NCBI GenBank assembly: GCA_041571575.1
Contig: JBFFTZ010000010.1
Location: 1 to 16,844, forward strand
Origin: CAKZML01 sp041571575
GTDB taxonomy: Bacteria > Pseudomonadota > Gammaproteobacteria > Steroidobacterales > BM003
Length of the DNA stretch: 16,844 nucleotides
Direction of reading: 5' to 3'
Numbering within the stretch: position 1 is the stretch's first letter; each line of letters opens with the position of its first letter. The notes beneath the pieces are model-generated. The model had not been told where the DNA came from. It saw nothing but the letters and a program-made list of their open reading frames with translations, and ran no database searches. Positions 1-6,786 of this stretch are shown piece after piece. Position numbers and translations under genes: made by a program.

Positions 1-989
1 CTCCCGGCGCCCAGCAGGGCGTCAACGAAATCTCCAGCTCTGAAAATGTCCAGGTCTTCGGCTTTCTCGCCGATGCCGATGAATCGAATCGGCAGTTTCA
101 TGGCGCGGGCGATGTTCAGTACTACGCCGCCCTTGGCGGTGCCATCGAGCTTGGTCAATACCAGGCCAGTGATTCCCACCGCCTCGTTGAACTGTCGAGC
201 CTGGCTCAGCGCGTTTTGGCCGATTCCGGCGTCCAGCACCAGCAGCACCTCGTGGGGCGCGCTGGCATCGGACTTGCGAATCACTCGCACGATTTTCCTC
301 AGCTCATCCATCAGGCCGGTCTGGCTTTGCAGTCGGCCAGCCGTATCGGCCAGGAGTACGTCGATATGGCGCGCTTTGGCGGAATCCATTGCATCGAAGA
401 TGACCGCCGCCGGGTCCGCCCCGGTGCCCTGGGAAACCACTGGCACCTGGTTTCGTTCACCCCAGACCCGCAATTGCTCCACTGCCGCCGCCCGAAAGGT
501 GTCGCCGGCTGCCAGCATGGTGGAGAACCCGTCGCTCTTGAGTCGCGCGGCCAGTTTCCCCAGGGTCGTTGTTTTTCCTGCGCCATTGACGCCGACAAAC
601 AGGATGGTCCAGGGGCGATGCTCGGTCCCGATATGCAGCGGTGCCTCACAGGGCGTCAGGATTTCCAGCATGGCTGTGCGCAAGGCGTCGACTACCGCGC
701 TGGCATCCTTTAGTTCGTTGCGCTTCAAGCGTTTGCGCAACCCACCCATAATTTCCTCGGTGGCCTCGACCCCCACGTCGGCTGTCAGCAAGCGTGTTTC
801 CAGTTCCTCCAGCAGTTCCTCATCGATCTTGCCGCCGGGCACCAGGTTGGCCAGGTCATAGGTAAGCCACGAGTCGCCACGGTTGATTCTCGCTCTCAAG
901 CGTTTAATGAATCCGGGCGCAGGTTGTTCGCGGTTGGAAGTCTTGTCGTTGGATTTAAGCATTGGCAAGCAATTATCGTGATTCTGCAT
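1..989 (-). CDS. ftsY: Signal recognition particle receptor FtsY (3' end cut by window edge)
   Basis: SRP receptor GTPase: it docks SRP-ribosome complexes at the inner membrane and hands nascent membrane proteins to the Sec translocon. Counted from the ATG at 962, the protein shows a helical N domain (about 45-105) and then the NG GTPase motifs: P-loop GVNGAGKTTT (124-133), DTFRAAAVEQL (154-164), DTAGRL (206-211), TKLDGTAKGG (270-279) and the closing GIGEKAEDL. Only a few C-terminal residues are missing. The acidic N-terminal A domain of enterobacterial FtsY is nearly absent, so this is a short form. Two in-frame ATGs compete: 989, with a weak GAGA upstream, and 962, with no visible Shine-Dalgarno. 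I give the longer one; a TAA closes the frame further upstream. It is transcribed away from the TerB-like gene and rsmD, unlike E. coli, where rsmD and ftsY are co-directional. Confidence 0.95.
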   Translation of the reverse strand, partial: MQNHDNCLPMLKSNDKTSNREQPAPGFIKRLRARINRGDSWLTYDLANLVPGGKIDEELLEELETRLLTADVGVEATEEIMGGLRKRLKRNELKDASAVVDALRTAMLEILTPCEAPLHIGTEHRPWTILFVGVNGAGKTTTLGKLAARLKSDGFSTMLAAGDTFRAAAVEQLRVWGERNQVPVVSQGTGADPAAVIFDAMDSAKARHIDVLLADTAGRLQSQTGLMDELRKIVRVIRKSDASAPHEVLLVLDAGIGQNALSQARQFNEAVGITGLVLTKLDGTAKGGVVLNIARAMKLPIRFIGIGEKAEDLDIFRAGDFVDALLGAG

Positions 990-1182
990 CCTCTTGTCTC
1001 GCTTGATTTCCCTTTGGCGGATATTTAGTCGGAGGCCTTTGCAGGAGGTGCTGTGGAAAATATTTTTCGTCAAAGCTTGTAATTTTCTTCATTTGTACTA
1101 ATTCTTATTATTGAAAGAGTATAAATACCGATGCAATTTGTATTGTTTTTATAGCCAAAATAACTATTCAAGGGATTGGGAA

Positions 1183-1638
1183 ATGAACCTCACACGGCAC
1201 ATACATCGAGTACTCGACGCTTGCGATGATTTTCTGGCCAAGCTTCCCGGAGGACCGGGAGGCAGCCACCAGGCTGAGGACCTGCGGCAGGTCGGTCTGG
1301 ACCTGGTCGTTCGGTCCATGGCGGTAATGTGTTCTGTAGATGGGCACCTGGATGATGATGAAATTGAAACCAGTGTGGGTATCTATCAGTCTCAAACCGG
1401 GTACGAATTGAGCCGGGACCAGATCCGGATGACCGTTTCAACGGTGAGTCTGGATAGCGATCTGTTCTGGCATGACCTGAAGATCAAGGGGCACATGTTA
1501 CCTGCACAGGTTTGTCGCGAGATATTCAACGCCTCCCGGGCTGTGGCTTATGCTGACAAGGTTCTCCACCCCGCAGAGTCGGTCATGCTGGAACGCCTTG
1601 AAGATGCACTTGGGCTGGACAGGGTCGCCGCAAGCTAG
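1183..1638 (+). CDS. TerB-like small acidic protein
   Basis: 151-residue soluble helical protein with no signal peptide. Two acidic loops are spaced like the metal-binding loops of the TerB/DjlA-N fold: VDGHLDDDE (52-60) and ADKVLHPAE (124-132), each of the form D-x-x-L-x-x-x-E, followed by the typical C-terminal LERLEDALGL. The family is tied to tellurite and stress phenotypes and to membrane-associated complexes, but its biochemical role is not settled and I assign none here. The start is the ATG at 1183, preceded by AAGGG with an 8-base spacer. An upstream TTG at 1111 would add 24 lysine-, tyrosine- and asparagine-rich residues encoded by AT-rich DNA and has no Shine-Dalgarno, so I reject it. 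The gene stands alone between ftsY (divergent) and rsmD, and a hairpin follows directly after the stop. Confidence 0.75.
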   Translation: MNLTRHIHRVLDACDDFLAKLPGGPGGSHQAEDLRQVGLDLVVRSMAVMCSVDGHLDDDEIETSVGIYQSQTGYELSRDQIRMTVSTVSLDSDLFWHDLKIKGHMLPAQVCREIFNASRAVAYADKVLHPAESVMLERLEDALGLDRVAAS

Positions 1639-1642
1639 CAGC

Positions 1643-1659
1643 CCAGGCCCGTGGCCTGG
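1643..1659 (+). terminator. Hairpin after the TerB-like gene
   Basis: A perfect 7-bp stem, CCAGGCC (1643-1649) and GGCCTGG (1653-1659), with loop CGT, starts five bases after the TAG stop. The nearest T-rich run, ATTTT (1671-1675), lies about 11 bases past the stem, so it is a poor match to a classical intrinsic terminator. It may attenuate, mark a transcript end or protect the 3' end. Confidence 0.4.
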
Positions 1660-1754
1660 ATTATCCGGGTATTTTGTAACGGCGATTACTGCGGGCCCCG
1701 ACCCGGGTACACTAGGGTATCGCCAGTGACAGGGTTCTTCGGGTAAACGCAGTC

Positions 1755-2393
1755 ATGTCCAGAAAATCTCCAGCCGGTCGCGGCCGCCAAGTGCGCGGCG
1801 GGCTGCGCAACCGTTTTAGAATCATTGGCGGCCAGTGGCGCAGTCGGGTGCTGAGCTTCCCGCCGGTTCCCGGTTTGCGCCCTACTCCGGACAGGATTCG
1901 CGAAACCGTATTTAACTGGCTGGCCATGCAGATTCCCGGCGCCCGATGCCTGGATCTTTTCTGTGGAAGCGGCGCCCTGGGTCTCGAGGCCCTGTCTCGT
2001 GGGGCCGCCAGCGTCGTCTTTGTGGATAAGTCAGAACCCGCCCTGGCCAGTATCCGTGAACACCTGTCCCTGCTCGGCTCTGACTCCGGACGCTGCGAGC
2101 GTGGTAGCGCTCGTCAGTTTCTTTCCCGGGGCTCAGGCGAGGTGGATGTAGTCTTCGCAGACCCGCCGTTTGATCAGGAGTGGGCCGCAGAATTGTGTAC
2201 ACTTTTGCACCAGGGGGGGTGGTTGGCGCCCGGTGCCCGGGTGTACCTTGAGACATCCGCGAGTCGTGGTGAGCCGGAATTGCCGCCCGGGTGGCAGGTA
2301 CTGCGTAGCAGCCGCGCAGGCGATGTGTTGGCAAGCCTGTTAAGCCCGCCTGAGCCAGAGACACAACAAGAACCCACAGACCAGGAACTATAG
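1755..2393 (+). CDS. rsmD: 16S rRNA (guanine(966)-N(2))-methyltransferase RsmD
   Basis: SAM-dependent methyltransferase that makes m2G966 in 16S rRNA during 30S assembly. The 212-residue protein has the family's N-terminal FRIIGGQWRSR (21-31), the RPTPDRIRETVFNWL entry helix (42-56), the SAM-binding motif DLFCGSGALGLEALSRGA (67-84) and the catalytic DPPF (136-139). The first about 20 residues are basic and the last about 15 polar, probably disordered; the length is only slightly above the usual 185-200. No good Shine-Dalgarno precedes the ATG at 1755. The gene heads a tight group with coaD, only three bases downstream, and ggt, which suggests one transcript. Confidence 0.95.
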   Translation: MSRKSPAGRGRQVRGGLRNRFRIIGGQWRSRVLSFPPVPGLRPTPDRIRETVFNWLAMQIPGARCLDLFCGSGALGLEALSRGAASVVFVDKSEPALASIREHLSLLGSDSGRCERGSARQFLSRGSGEVDVVFADPPFDQEWAAELCTLLHQGGWLAPGARVYLETSASRGEPELPPGWQVLRSSRAGDVLASLLSPPEPETQQEPTDQEL

Positions 2394-2396
2394 ATT

Positions 2397-2891
2397 ATGA
2401 GCCTTTCCGCAATTTATCCGGGGACTTTCGACCCTGTCACCAACGGTCACCATGACCTGGTGCGCCGTGCCAGCAGGCTGTTTTCCCGGGTCGTGGTGGC
2501 CATCGCGGCCAGCCCCGGCAAGGTTCCGTTGTTCAGCCTGGAAGAACGTGTGGAACTTGCCCGGGAAGTGCTGGGAGACCTGGGGAATGTCGAGGTCACC
2601 GGTTTCAGCACCCTTACCGTGGACTTCGCTCGCAAGCACAATCTTGATGTGATGGTGCGAGGGCTGCGGGCAGTATCGGACTTCGAATTTGAATTCCAGC
2701 TGGCCAATATGAGTCGTGCCCTGGCGCCGGAACTGGAATCGGTTTTCCTGACCCCCCAGGAAGACCTCTCATACATCTCCTCCAGCATGATTCGCGAGAT
2801 CGCGATGCTCGGCGGTGATGTGTCGCCGTTCGTTCACCCCAGCGTGAAGCGGGCCCTGGACGCCAAGAGCGCTGTCCGGTCCAGCGGTTGA
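2397..2891 (+). CDS. coaD: Phosphopantetheine adenylyltransferase CoaD
   Basis: Adenylates 4'-phosphopantetheine to dephospho-CoA, the penultimate step of CoA synthesis, in the cytoplasm. The 164-residue protein shows the whole family signature: YPGTFDPVTNGH with the nucleotidyltransferase motif TNGH (15-18), RGLRAVSDFEFE (88-99), and the ATP-binding SYISSSMIREIA (125-136) with ISSS at 127-130. An AGGA lies upstream of the ATG, inside the end of rsmD, and the genes are separated by three bases. The pathway partner coaBC is encoded 3.9 kb downstream. In E. coli coaD neighbours mutM directly; here ggt lies between them. Confidence 0.97.
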   Translation: MSLSAIYPGTFDPVTNGHHDLVRRASRLFSRVVVAIAASPGKVPLFSLEERVELAREVLGDLGNVEVTGFSTLTVDFARKHNLDVMVRGLRAVSDFEFEFQLANMSRALAPELESVFLTPQEDLSYISSSMIREIAMLGGDVSPFVHPSVKRALDAKSAVRSSG

Positions 2892-2895
2892 TTCC

Positions 2896-4572
2896 ATGAC
2901 GGGCTTTCGTTCCTCGCTGATTCGGGTTTTTGCCCTGTGGCTGTTCCTGCCTGGCGCTGCGGTGGCCATAACCCCGCAGCATGCTGCGATCGCATCGGCT
3001 CATCCCCTGGTGAACGCTGCAGGTTACGAGGTGCTTGATGCGGGTGGCAACGCTTTCGACGCCGCCGTGGCGGTAAGTGCGGCCCTGGCAGTCGTGGAGC
3101 CCAACGCCTCGGGCCTGGGGGGCGGCGGATTCTGGCTGCTACACCGGGCTGAAGACGGTTTTGAAGTGATGGTTGATGGTCGCGAGCGCGCGCCCCTGGC
3201 CGCCACGGCCGAGATGTTCCTGGATAGCGCCGGGGAGCCTGTCCCGGGCTTGTCCCGGGCAACAGCCCTGGCCTCGGGAATTCCCGGTGAGCCGGCCGCA
3301 TTCGTGCATATTGCCCGGGAATACGGACGGCTTCCCCTGGCCCGCAGCCTGGCGCCGGCCATACGCCTGGCCCGCCAGGGCTTCCCGATGTACCCACGCC
3401 TGCAGGGCGGTCTGAAGTTCAAACAGCAACAACTGGCCGGCAATCATGCGGGGTCTGTGTTTTTGATCGATGGCCAGGTTCCGGAGCTGGGTCAGGTGAT
3501 TCGCAATCCTGAATTGGCCGACGCCCTTGAGCTCCTGGCCCGGCACGGGCGGGAAGGGTTTTATGCCGGCGAGCAGGCGAAGAAGCTGGTCGACGGGATT
3601 CGCGAACTTGGCGGTATCTGGACTCTGCAGGACCTGGCTGATTACCGGATAGTGGAAAGGCCGCCGATAAAGTCACGCTACGGCGGTGTGACCATTACCG
3701 GTGCGCCGCCGCCTTCGGCCGGCGGTGTCGCCGTGGCCAATGCGCTGAATATTCTCGAACCCTATAAGCTGCCCGAATTGGACAGCGTGACCAGGACCCA
3801 CGTAATGGTCGAGGCCATGCGTCGTGCGTTTCGTGACCGGGGGCAGTACCTGGGGGATCCGGATTTTGTCACTGTCCCGGTGCAGCGCCTGACCCATCCG
3901 CACTACGCCGACGGCCAGCGGGCAGGGATCAGGCTGGACAGGGCTACGCCAAGTTCCAGCCTGCCGGGCTTGAGCCCCTGGCGAGCAATGGGTACCGACA
4001 CCACTCACTTCTCTATCCTGGATGCAGATGGCAACCGGGTCTCTGCGACCATGTCGCTGAATTTCTGGTTCGGAAACGGAATCATGATTCCCGATACCGG
4101 CGTTGTACTGAACAACGAGATGGATGATTTTTCGGTCAAGCCCGGTGTGCCGGACGGGTTTCAGTTGGTGGGCTACGACGCCAACGCAATTGCGCCGGGC
4201 AAGCGCATGCTCTCGAGCATGACGCCAACCTGGGCCGAGTCGGACAAGGGCCTGGTGATCCTGGGCACCCCGGGCGGCAGCCGGATTATCAGCATGGTGC
4301 TGCAGGGGGTTCTGGCCTGGACAGAGGGCGCGAATGCTTCGCAGATCGCCTCCTTGCCGCGTTTTCACCACCAGTATTTGCCAGACCTGATCAGCTACGA
4401 GGAAAATGCGTTCAGCGTAGCGGAAATCCAGGCGCTGGAGGCCATGGGGCATACCCTGAAACCCGCGGGCCGTCGGTACGGAAACATGGAAGTGATTACC
4501 TGGGATTACGCCAGCGGAGAGGTGCAGGCAGCCTCGGACCCCAGGGGAGATGGAGAGGGGCGGGTTTACTAG
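2896..4572 (+). CDS. ggt: Gamma-glutamyltransferase (periplasmic)
   Basis: Hydrolyses or transfers the gamma-glutamyl group of glutathione and related peptides. The 558-residue precursor begins with a Sec signal peptide, probably cut after AVA at about residue 24. The family is an N-terminal nucleophile hydrolase that cleaves itself before a threonine. Here that residue is probably T369 in GTDTTHFS, splitting it into a large and a small subunit of about 368 and 190 residues. Other expected residues are present: the substrate-carboxylate arginine in DGRERAP (R96), LNNEMDDF (405-412), the serine pair in MLSSM (438-442), the oxyanion segment GTPGGSRII (457-465), and the GYDANAIAPGKR segment just before SSM. 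Four bases separate it from coaD. The TAG stop shares CTAG with the mutM stop on the other strand. The insertion between coaD and mutM is not part of the usual gene order. Confidence 0.94.
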   Translation: MTGFRSSLIRVFALWLFLPGAAVAITPQHAAIASAHPLVNAAGYEVLDAGGNAFDAAVAVSAALAVVEPNASGLGGGGFWLLHRAEDGFEVMVDGRERAPLAATAEMFLDSAGEPVPGLSRATALASGIPGEPAAFVHIAREYGRLPLARSLAPAIRLARQGFPMYPRLQGGLKFKQQQLAGNHAGSVFLIDGQVPELGQVIRNPELADALELLARHGREGFYAGEQAKKLVDGIRELGGIWTLQDLADYRIVERPPIKSRYGGVTITGAPPPSAGGVAVANALNILEPYKLPELDSVTRTHVMVEAMRRAFRDRGQYLGDPDFVTVPVQRLTHPHYADGQRAGIRLDRATPSSSLPGLSPWRAMGTDTTHFSILDADGNRVSATMSLNFWFGNGIMIPDTGVVLNNEMDDFSVKPGVPDGFQLVGYDANAIAPGKRMLSSMTPTWAESDKGLVILGTPGGSRIISMVLQGVLAWTEGANASQIASLPRFHHQYLPDLISYEENAFSVAEIQALEAMGHTLKPAGRRYGNMEVITWDYASGEVQAASDPRGDGEGRVY

Positions 4573-5384
4573 CGTTGGCAGGCGGGACAGAAGTAGCTTG
4601 CCCTCTGGCCCATCACTTCCTGGCGCACCAGTTCGCCACAACGCCTGCAGGGTTCACCAGACCTGCCATACACCAGTAAGGACTGAGCGAAATACCCGGG
4701 TTGCCCGTCTTCCCGGACGAAATCTTTCAAGGTGGTGCCGCCGGCCTGGATTGCCTCGGCCAGTACCTGCCTGACTTCCTCTGCCAGTATTTCCATTCGC
4801 GCCAGGCTGACCCGGCCCGCCGGGCGTCGAGGGTGAATCCCGGCCCGGTGCAGGGATTCGCTGGCGTAAATATTTCCAACTCCCACCACGACCCGGTTGT
4901 TCATCAGGAAGGGCTTGATACTGAGTTTCCGTTTGCGGGACATGCGATACAGGTATTGCGCGTTGAACGCCGTATCCAGGGGTTCGGGGCCCAGCGCCCT
5001 TAACAGCTTGTGACCGAGGGGGTCGGCCTGGGTCCAGAGCATGCAACCGAAGCGACGGGGGTCGTTGTAGCGAAGTACCCATCCCGAGCTCAGGGCGATA
5101 TCCACGTGGTCGTGCCTGCCGGGGCAGTTGTCGGGTCTGACCATCCGGAAAGAACCCGACATGCCCAGGTGTGAGATCAGGGTTCCGGCCCTGGTGCCTA
5201 TCAGCAGGTACTTGGCCCGGCGGCTGACGGAGAGAATTCTTTCCCCGGGAAGTGATTTTTCCAGCCGCTGTGGCACCGGCCAACGGAGCTGGCGTTGGCG
5301 CACGGTGACTGATTCCACCCGCTTTCCCAGCAGGTGGGGGCTCAGGCCCCGGCAGGTAGTTTCGACTTCGGGTAATTCAGGCAT
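4569..5384 (-). CDS. mutM: Formamidopyrimidine-DNA glycosylase MutM (Fpg)
   Basis: Base-excision repair glycosylase/AP lyase that removes 8-oxoguanine and formamidopyrimidines. All catalytic parts are visible in 271 residues: the N-terminal MPELPEVE, where Pro2 becomes the Schiff-base nucleophile and Glu3 the acid; Lys58 in SRRAKYLL (the usual sequence is GRRGKYLL); the helix-two-turn-helix NIYASE (171-176); and a C-terminal zinc finger with Cys246, 249, 266 and 269 and Arg261 in GQRASYFC. An upstream in-frame GTG (5414) would add ten residues, but the mechanism needs Pro2, so the ATG at 5384 is right. No Shine-Dalgarno precedes it, and the rpmG terminator ends only about 30 bases upstream, so expression may be low or depend on read-through. 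A TATCAT at 5390-5395 (- strand) could act as a -10. Confidence 0.97.
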   Translation of the reverse strand: MPELPEVETTCRGLSPHLLGKRVESVTVRQRQLRWPVPQRLEKSLPGERILSVSRRAKYLLIGTRAGTLISHLGMSGSFRMVRPDNCPGRHDHVDIALSSGWVLRYNDPRRFGCMLWTQADPLGHKLLRALGPEPLDTAFNAQYLYRMSRKRKLSIKPFLMNNRVVVGVGNIYASESLHRAGIHPRRPAGRVSLARMEILAEEVRQVLAEAIQAGGTTLKDFVREDGQPGYFAQSLLVYGRSGEPCRRCGELVRQEVMGQRASYFCPACQR

Positions 5385-5412
5385 CCGGGAATGATAAACC
5401 TTTGCTGTGGAC

Positions 5413-5443
5413 ACAAAAAACCCGCCATCAGGCGGGTTCTTTT
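5413..5443 (-). terminator. Intrinsic terminator of rpmB-rpmG
   Basis: On the minus strand an 8-bp perfect stem, AACCCGCC (5438-5431) and GGCGGGTT (5426-5419), with a 4-base TGAT loop, is followed by an unbroken T run. The plus strand also ends in a T-rich stretch, so it may work both ways. It lies 26 bases after the rpmG stop codon and just before mutM. Confidence 0.88.
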
Positions 5444-5469
5444 TAAAACTCTATACCTGTCCGGGTCGC

Positions 5470-5625
5470 TTACTTGATCTTGGCTTCCTTGTAGATCGTG
5501 TGCTTGCGAGCCTTGGGGTCGAATTTCTTCACTTCCACCTTTTCGGGGTGGAGGCGCTTGTTCTTGGTGGTGGTGTAAAAGTGTCCGGTTCCTTCCGAGG
5601 ACACAAGGCGAATCTTGTCACGCAT
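5470..5625 (-). CDS. rpmG: 50S ribosomal protein bL33
   Basis: Small basic protein of the large ribosomal subunit. The 51 residues, starting MRDKIRLVSSEGTGHFYTTT and ending IYKEAKIK, match the gammaproteobacterial form. No cysteine is present, so this is the zinc-independent C- type, which needs no zinc ribbon. A strong AAGGAG with a 7-base spacer precedes the ATG. It lies 25 bases downstream of rpmB in the same transcript and is closed by a strong terminator. A single bL33 form is visible here; a zinc-dependent paralogue elsewhere cannot be excluded. Confidence 0.96.
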   Translation of the reverse strand: MRDKIRLVSSEGTGHFYTTTKNKRLHPEKVEVKKFDPKARKHTIYKEAKIK

Positions 5626-5650
5626 GTTGTTGCTCCTTCAGAGGGTAGAG

Positions 5651-5887
5651 TTAGATCTTTTCGCCAGCGGCACGAAGATCAGCCAGGATCTTGTCAATCC
5701 CGTGCTTGTCAATATTACGCAGACCAGCGCTGCTAATTTTCAGCTTGACCCAGCGATTCTCGCTCTCCACCCAAAGGCGGTGAGTATGCAGATTTGGCAG
5801 AAAGCGCCGACGCGTTCTGTTATTCGCGTGCGATACGTTGTTTCCACTGACCGGACGCTTGCCGGTGATCTGACAGACCTTGGACAT
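5651..5887 (-). CDS. rpmB: 50S ribosomal protein bL28
   Basis: Large-subunit ribosomal protein of 78 residues, the usual size. Recognisable parts are MSKVCQITGKRP at the N-terminus, SHANNRTRRRFLPNLH, and the C-terminal LKISSAGLRNIDKHGID. The frame is open eight codons further upstream, but MSKVCQ is the conserved N-terminus and has AGGAAATAGGG in front of it, so I place the start at 5887. It is the first gene of rpmB-rpmG, driven by a good promoter just downstream of radC. Confidence 0.96.
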   Translation of the reverse strand: MSKVCQITGKRPVSGNNVSHANNRTRRRFLPNLHTHRLWVESENRWVKLKISSAGLRNIDKHGIDKILADLRAAGEKI

Positions 5888-5948
5888 GACCCTATTTCCT
5901 GTTAAATCCATAGTTCAGCGCCCGACTCACGGACGCAGGAAGCCGAAC

Positions 5949-5977
5949 TTTATACCAGCGGACAGGAATTTGCGCAA
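5949..5977 (-). promoter_or_regulatory. Probable sigma70 promoter of rpmB-rpmG
   Basis: Minus strand: -35 TTGCGC (5977-5972), a 17-base spacer, and -10 TATAAA (5954-5949) preceded by TGG, which gives an extended -10. Transcription would begin near 5942 and leave a leader of about 55 bases before rpmB. The -35 box sits two bases beyond the radC stop codon. The placement is apt for a ribosomal-protein operon; the -35 matches the consensus in only three positions. Confidence 0.6.
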
Positions 5978-5978
5978 G

Positions 5979-6653
5979 TTATATCAGCCCTCTTTGTGCC
6001 AGCGACACGCAATCCCCGTCACCAACGATCAAATGATCCAGCACCCGAATGTCCACCAGGGCCAGCGCATCCGCCAGTCTGCGGGTGATTCGGCAGTCCG
6101 CGTCGCTGGGCTCGGCCACACCGGACGGGTGATTATGGGCCAATATTACTGCCGCCGCATCGCAGGCCAGCGCTTGCCTGACGACTTCCCGGGGATGCAC
6201 GGTCGCGCCGTCGATGGTGCCCCTGAACAGGGGTTCGTAGCATATGACCCTGTGGCGGTTGTCCAGGAACAGGCAGACGAACAATTCATGTCCCAGGTCC
6301 CGCAGGCTGGCCTGCAGGAAACTGCCCGCCTCGGTGGGGTCGCTGAGCCCCGGGCCTCTCTGAAGACGCTCCAGGTGGTGGCGCCGGCTCAGTTCCAGGG
6401 CGGCTTGCAGATTGGCGTAGCGCGCCGGGCCCATGCCAGCGACCAGGCATACTTCCTGGCGGTTTGCGGACATCAGCGGGCGCAGGCCCCCAAAATGCCC
6501 CAGCAGCTTGCGGCCCAGTCCCACCGCGCTGGTTCCGTGGCAGCCGCTGCCCAGCAATACCGCCAGCAGTTCGGCATCGGACAGGCCGTGGCAGCCCTGT
6601 TGGAGCAGTTTTTCTCTTGGCCGTTCGTGTTGGGGCCAGTTGCTTATGGCCAT
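5979..6653 (-). CDS. radC: RadC family JAB-domain protein
   Basis: Member of the RadC/YicR family, 224 residues. The N-terminal UPF0758 part contains RPREKLLQQG and a helix-hairpin-helix-like segment, LVAGMGPARYANLQAALEL (70-88). The C-terminal JAB/MPN domain keeps the complete metalloprotease-like motif: Glu123, His173 and His175 in HNHPSG, Ser183 and Asp186. Despite its name, a direct role of RadC in DNA repair is disputed, and the reaction it performs is unknown. The start at 6653 is chosen because MAISNWPQHERPREKLL is the family N-terminus and an AAGGAACAGG precedes it; an upstream ATG (6713) adds twenty residues without support. Its place beside rpmB, divergent from coaBC, is conserved in gammaproteobacteria. 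Confidence 0.94.
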   Translation of the reverse strand: MAISNWPQHERPREKLLQQGCHGLSDAELLAVLLGSGCHGTSAVGLGRKLLGHFGGLRPLMSANRQEVCLVAGMGPARYANLQAALELSRRHHLERLQRGPGLSDPTEAGSFLQASLRDLGHELFVCLFLDNRHRVICYEPLFRGTIDGATVHPREVVRQALACDAAAVILAHNHPSGVAEPSDADCRITRRLADALALVDIRVLDHLIVGDGDCVSLAQRGLI

Positions 6654-6754
6654 TGCCGCCTGTTCCTTTGTTTTGCGAGACCTGCGTGACAGATTCGGGA
6701 AGCTTAAAAACACAAGCCCGTGGGCCGCAACGGCTCTTTCTGGGCAATCGTTCG

Positions 6755-6763
6755 TGGTATGCT
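6755..6763 (+). promoter_or_regulatory. Possible extended -10 of coaBC-dut
   Basis: TGGTATGCT gives a TGn extension plus a TATGCT hexamer 23 bases before the coaBC ATG, with GGAGAG as Shine-Dalgarno between them. No good -35 is seen at 16-18 bases. Weak single-site evidence in the divergent radC/coaBC gap. Confidence 0.3.
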
Positions 6764-6786
6764 CCGGGGCCTCGGAGAGAGTCCCA

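Noticed and set aside
46..861. 271-codon open frame on the plus strand
   Set aside because: It lies opposite ftsY, whose minus-strand frame gives a full set of SRP-GTPase motifs. The plus-strand translation is serine- and arginine-rich with no domain.
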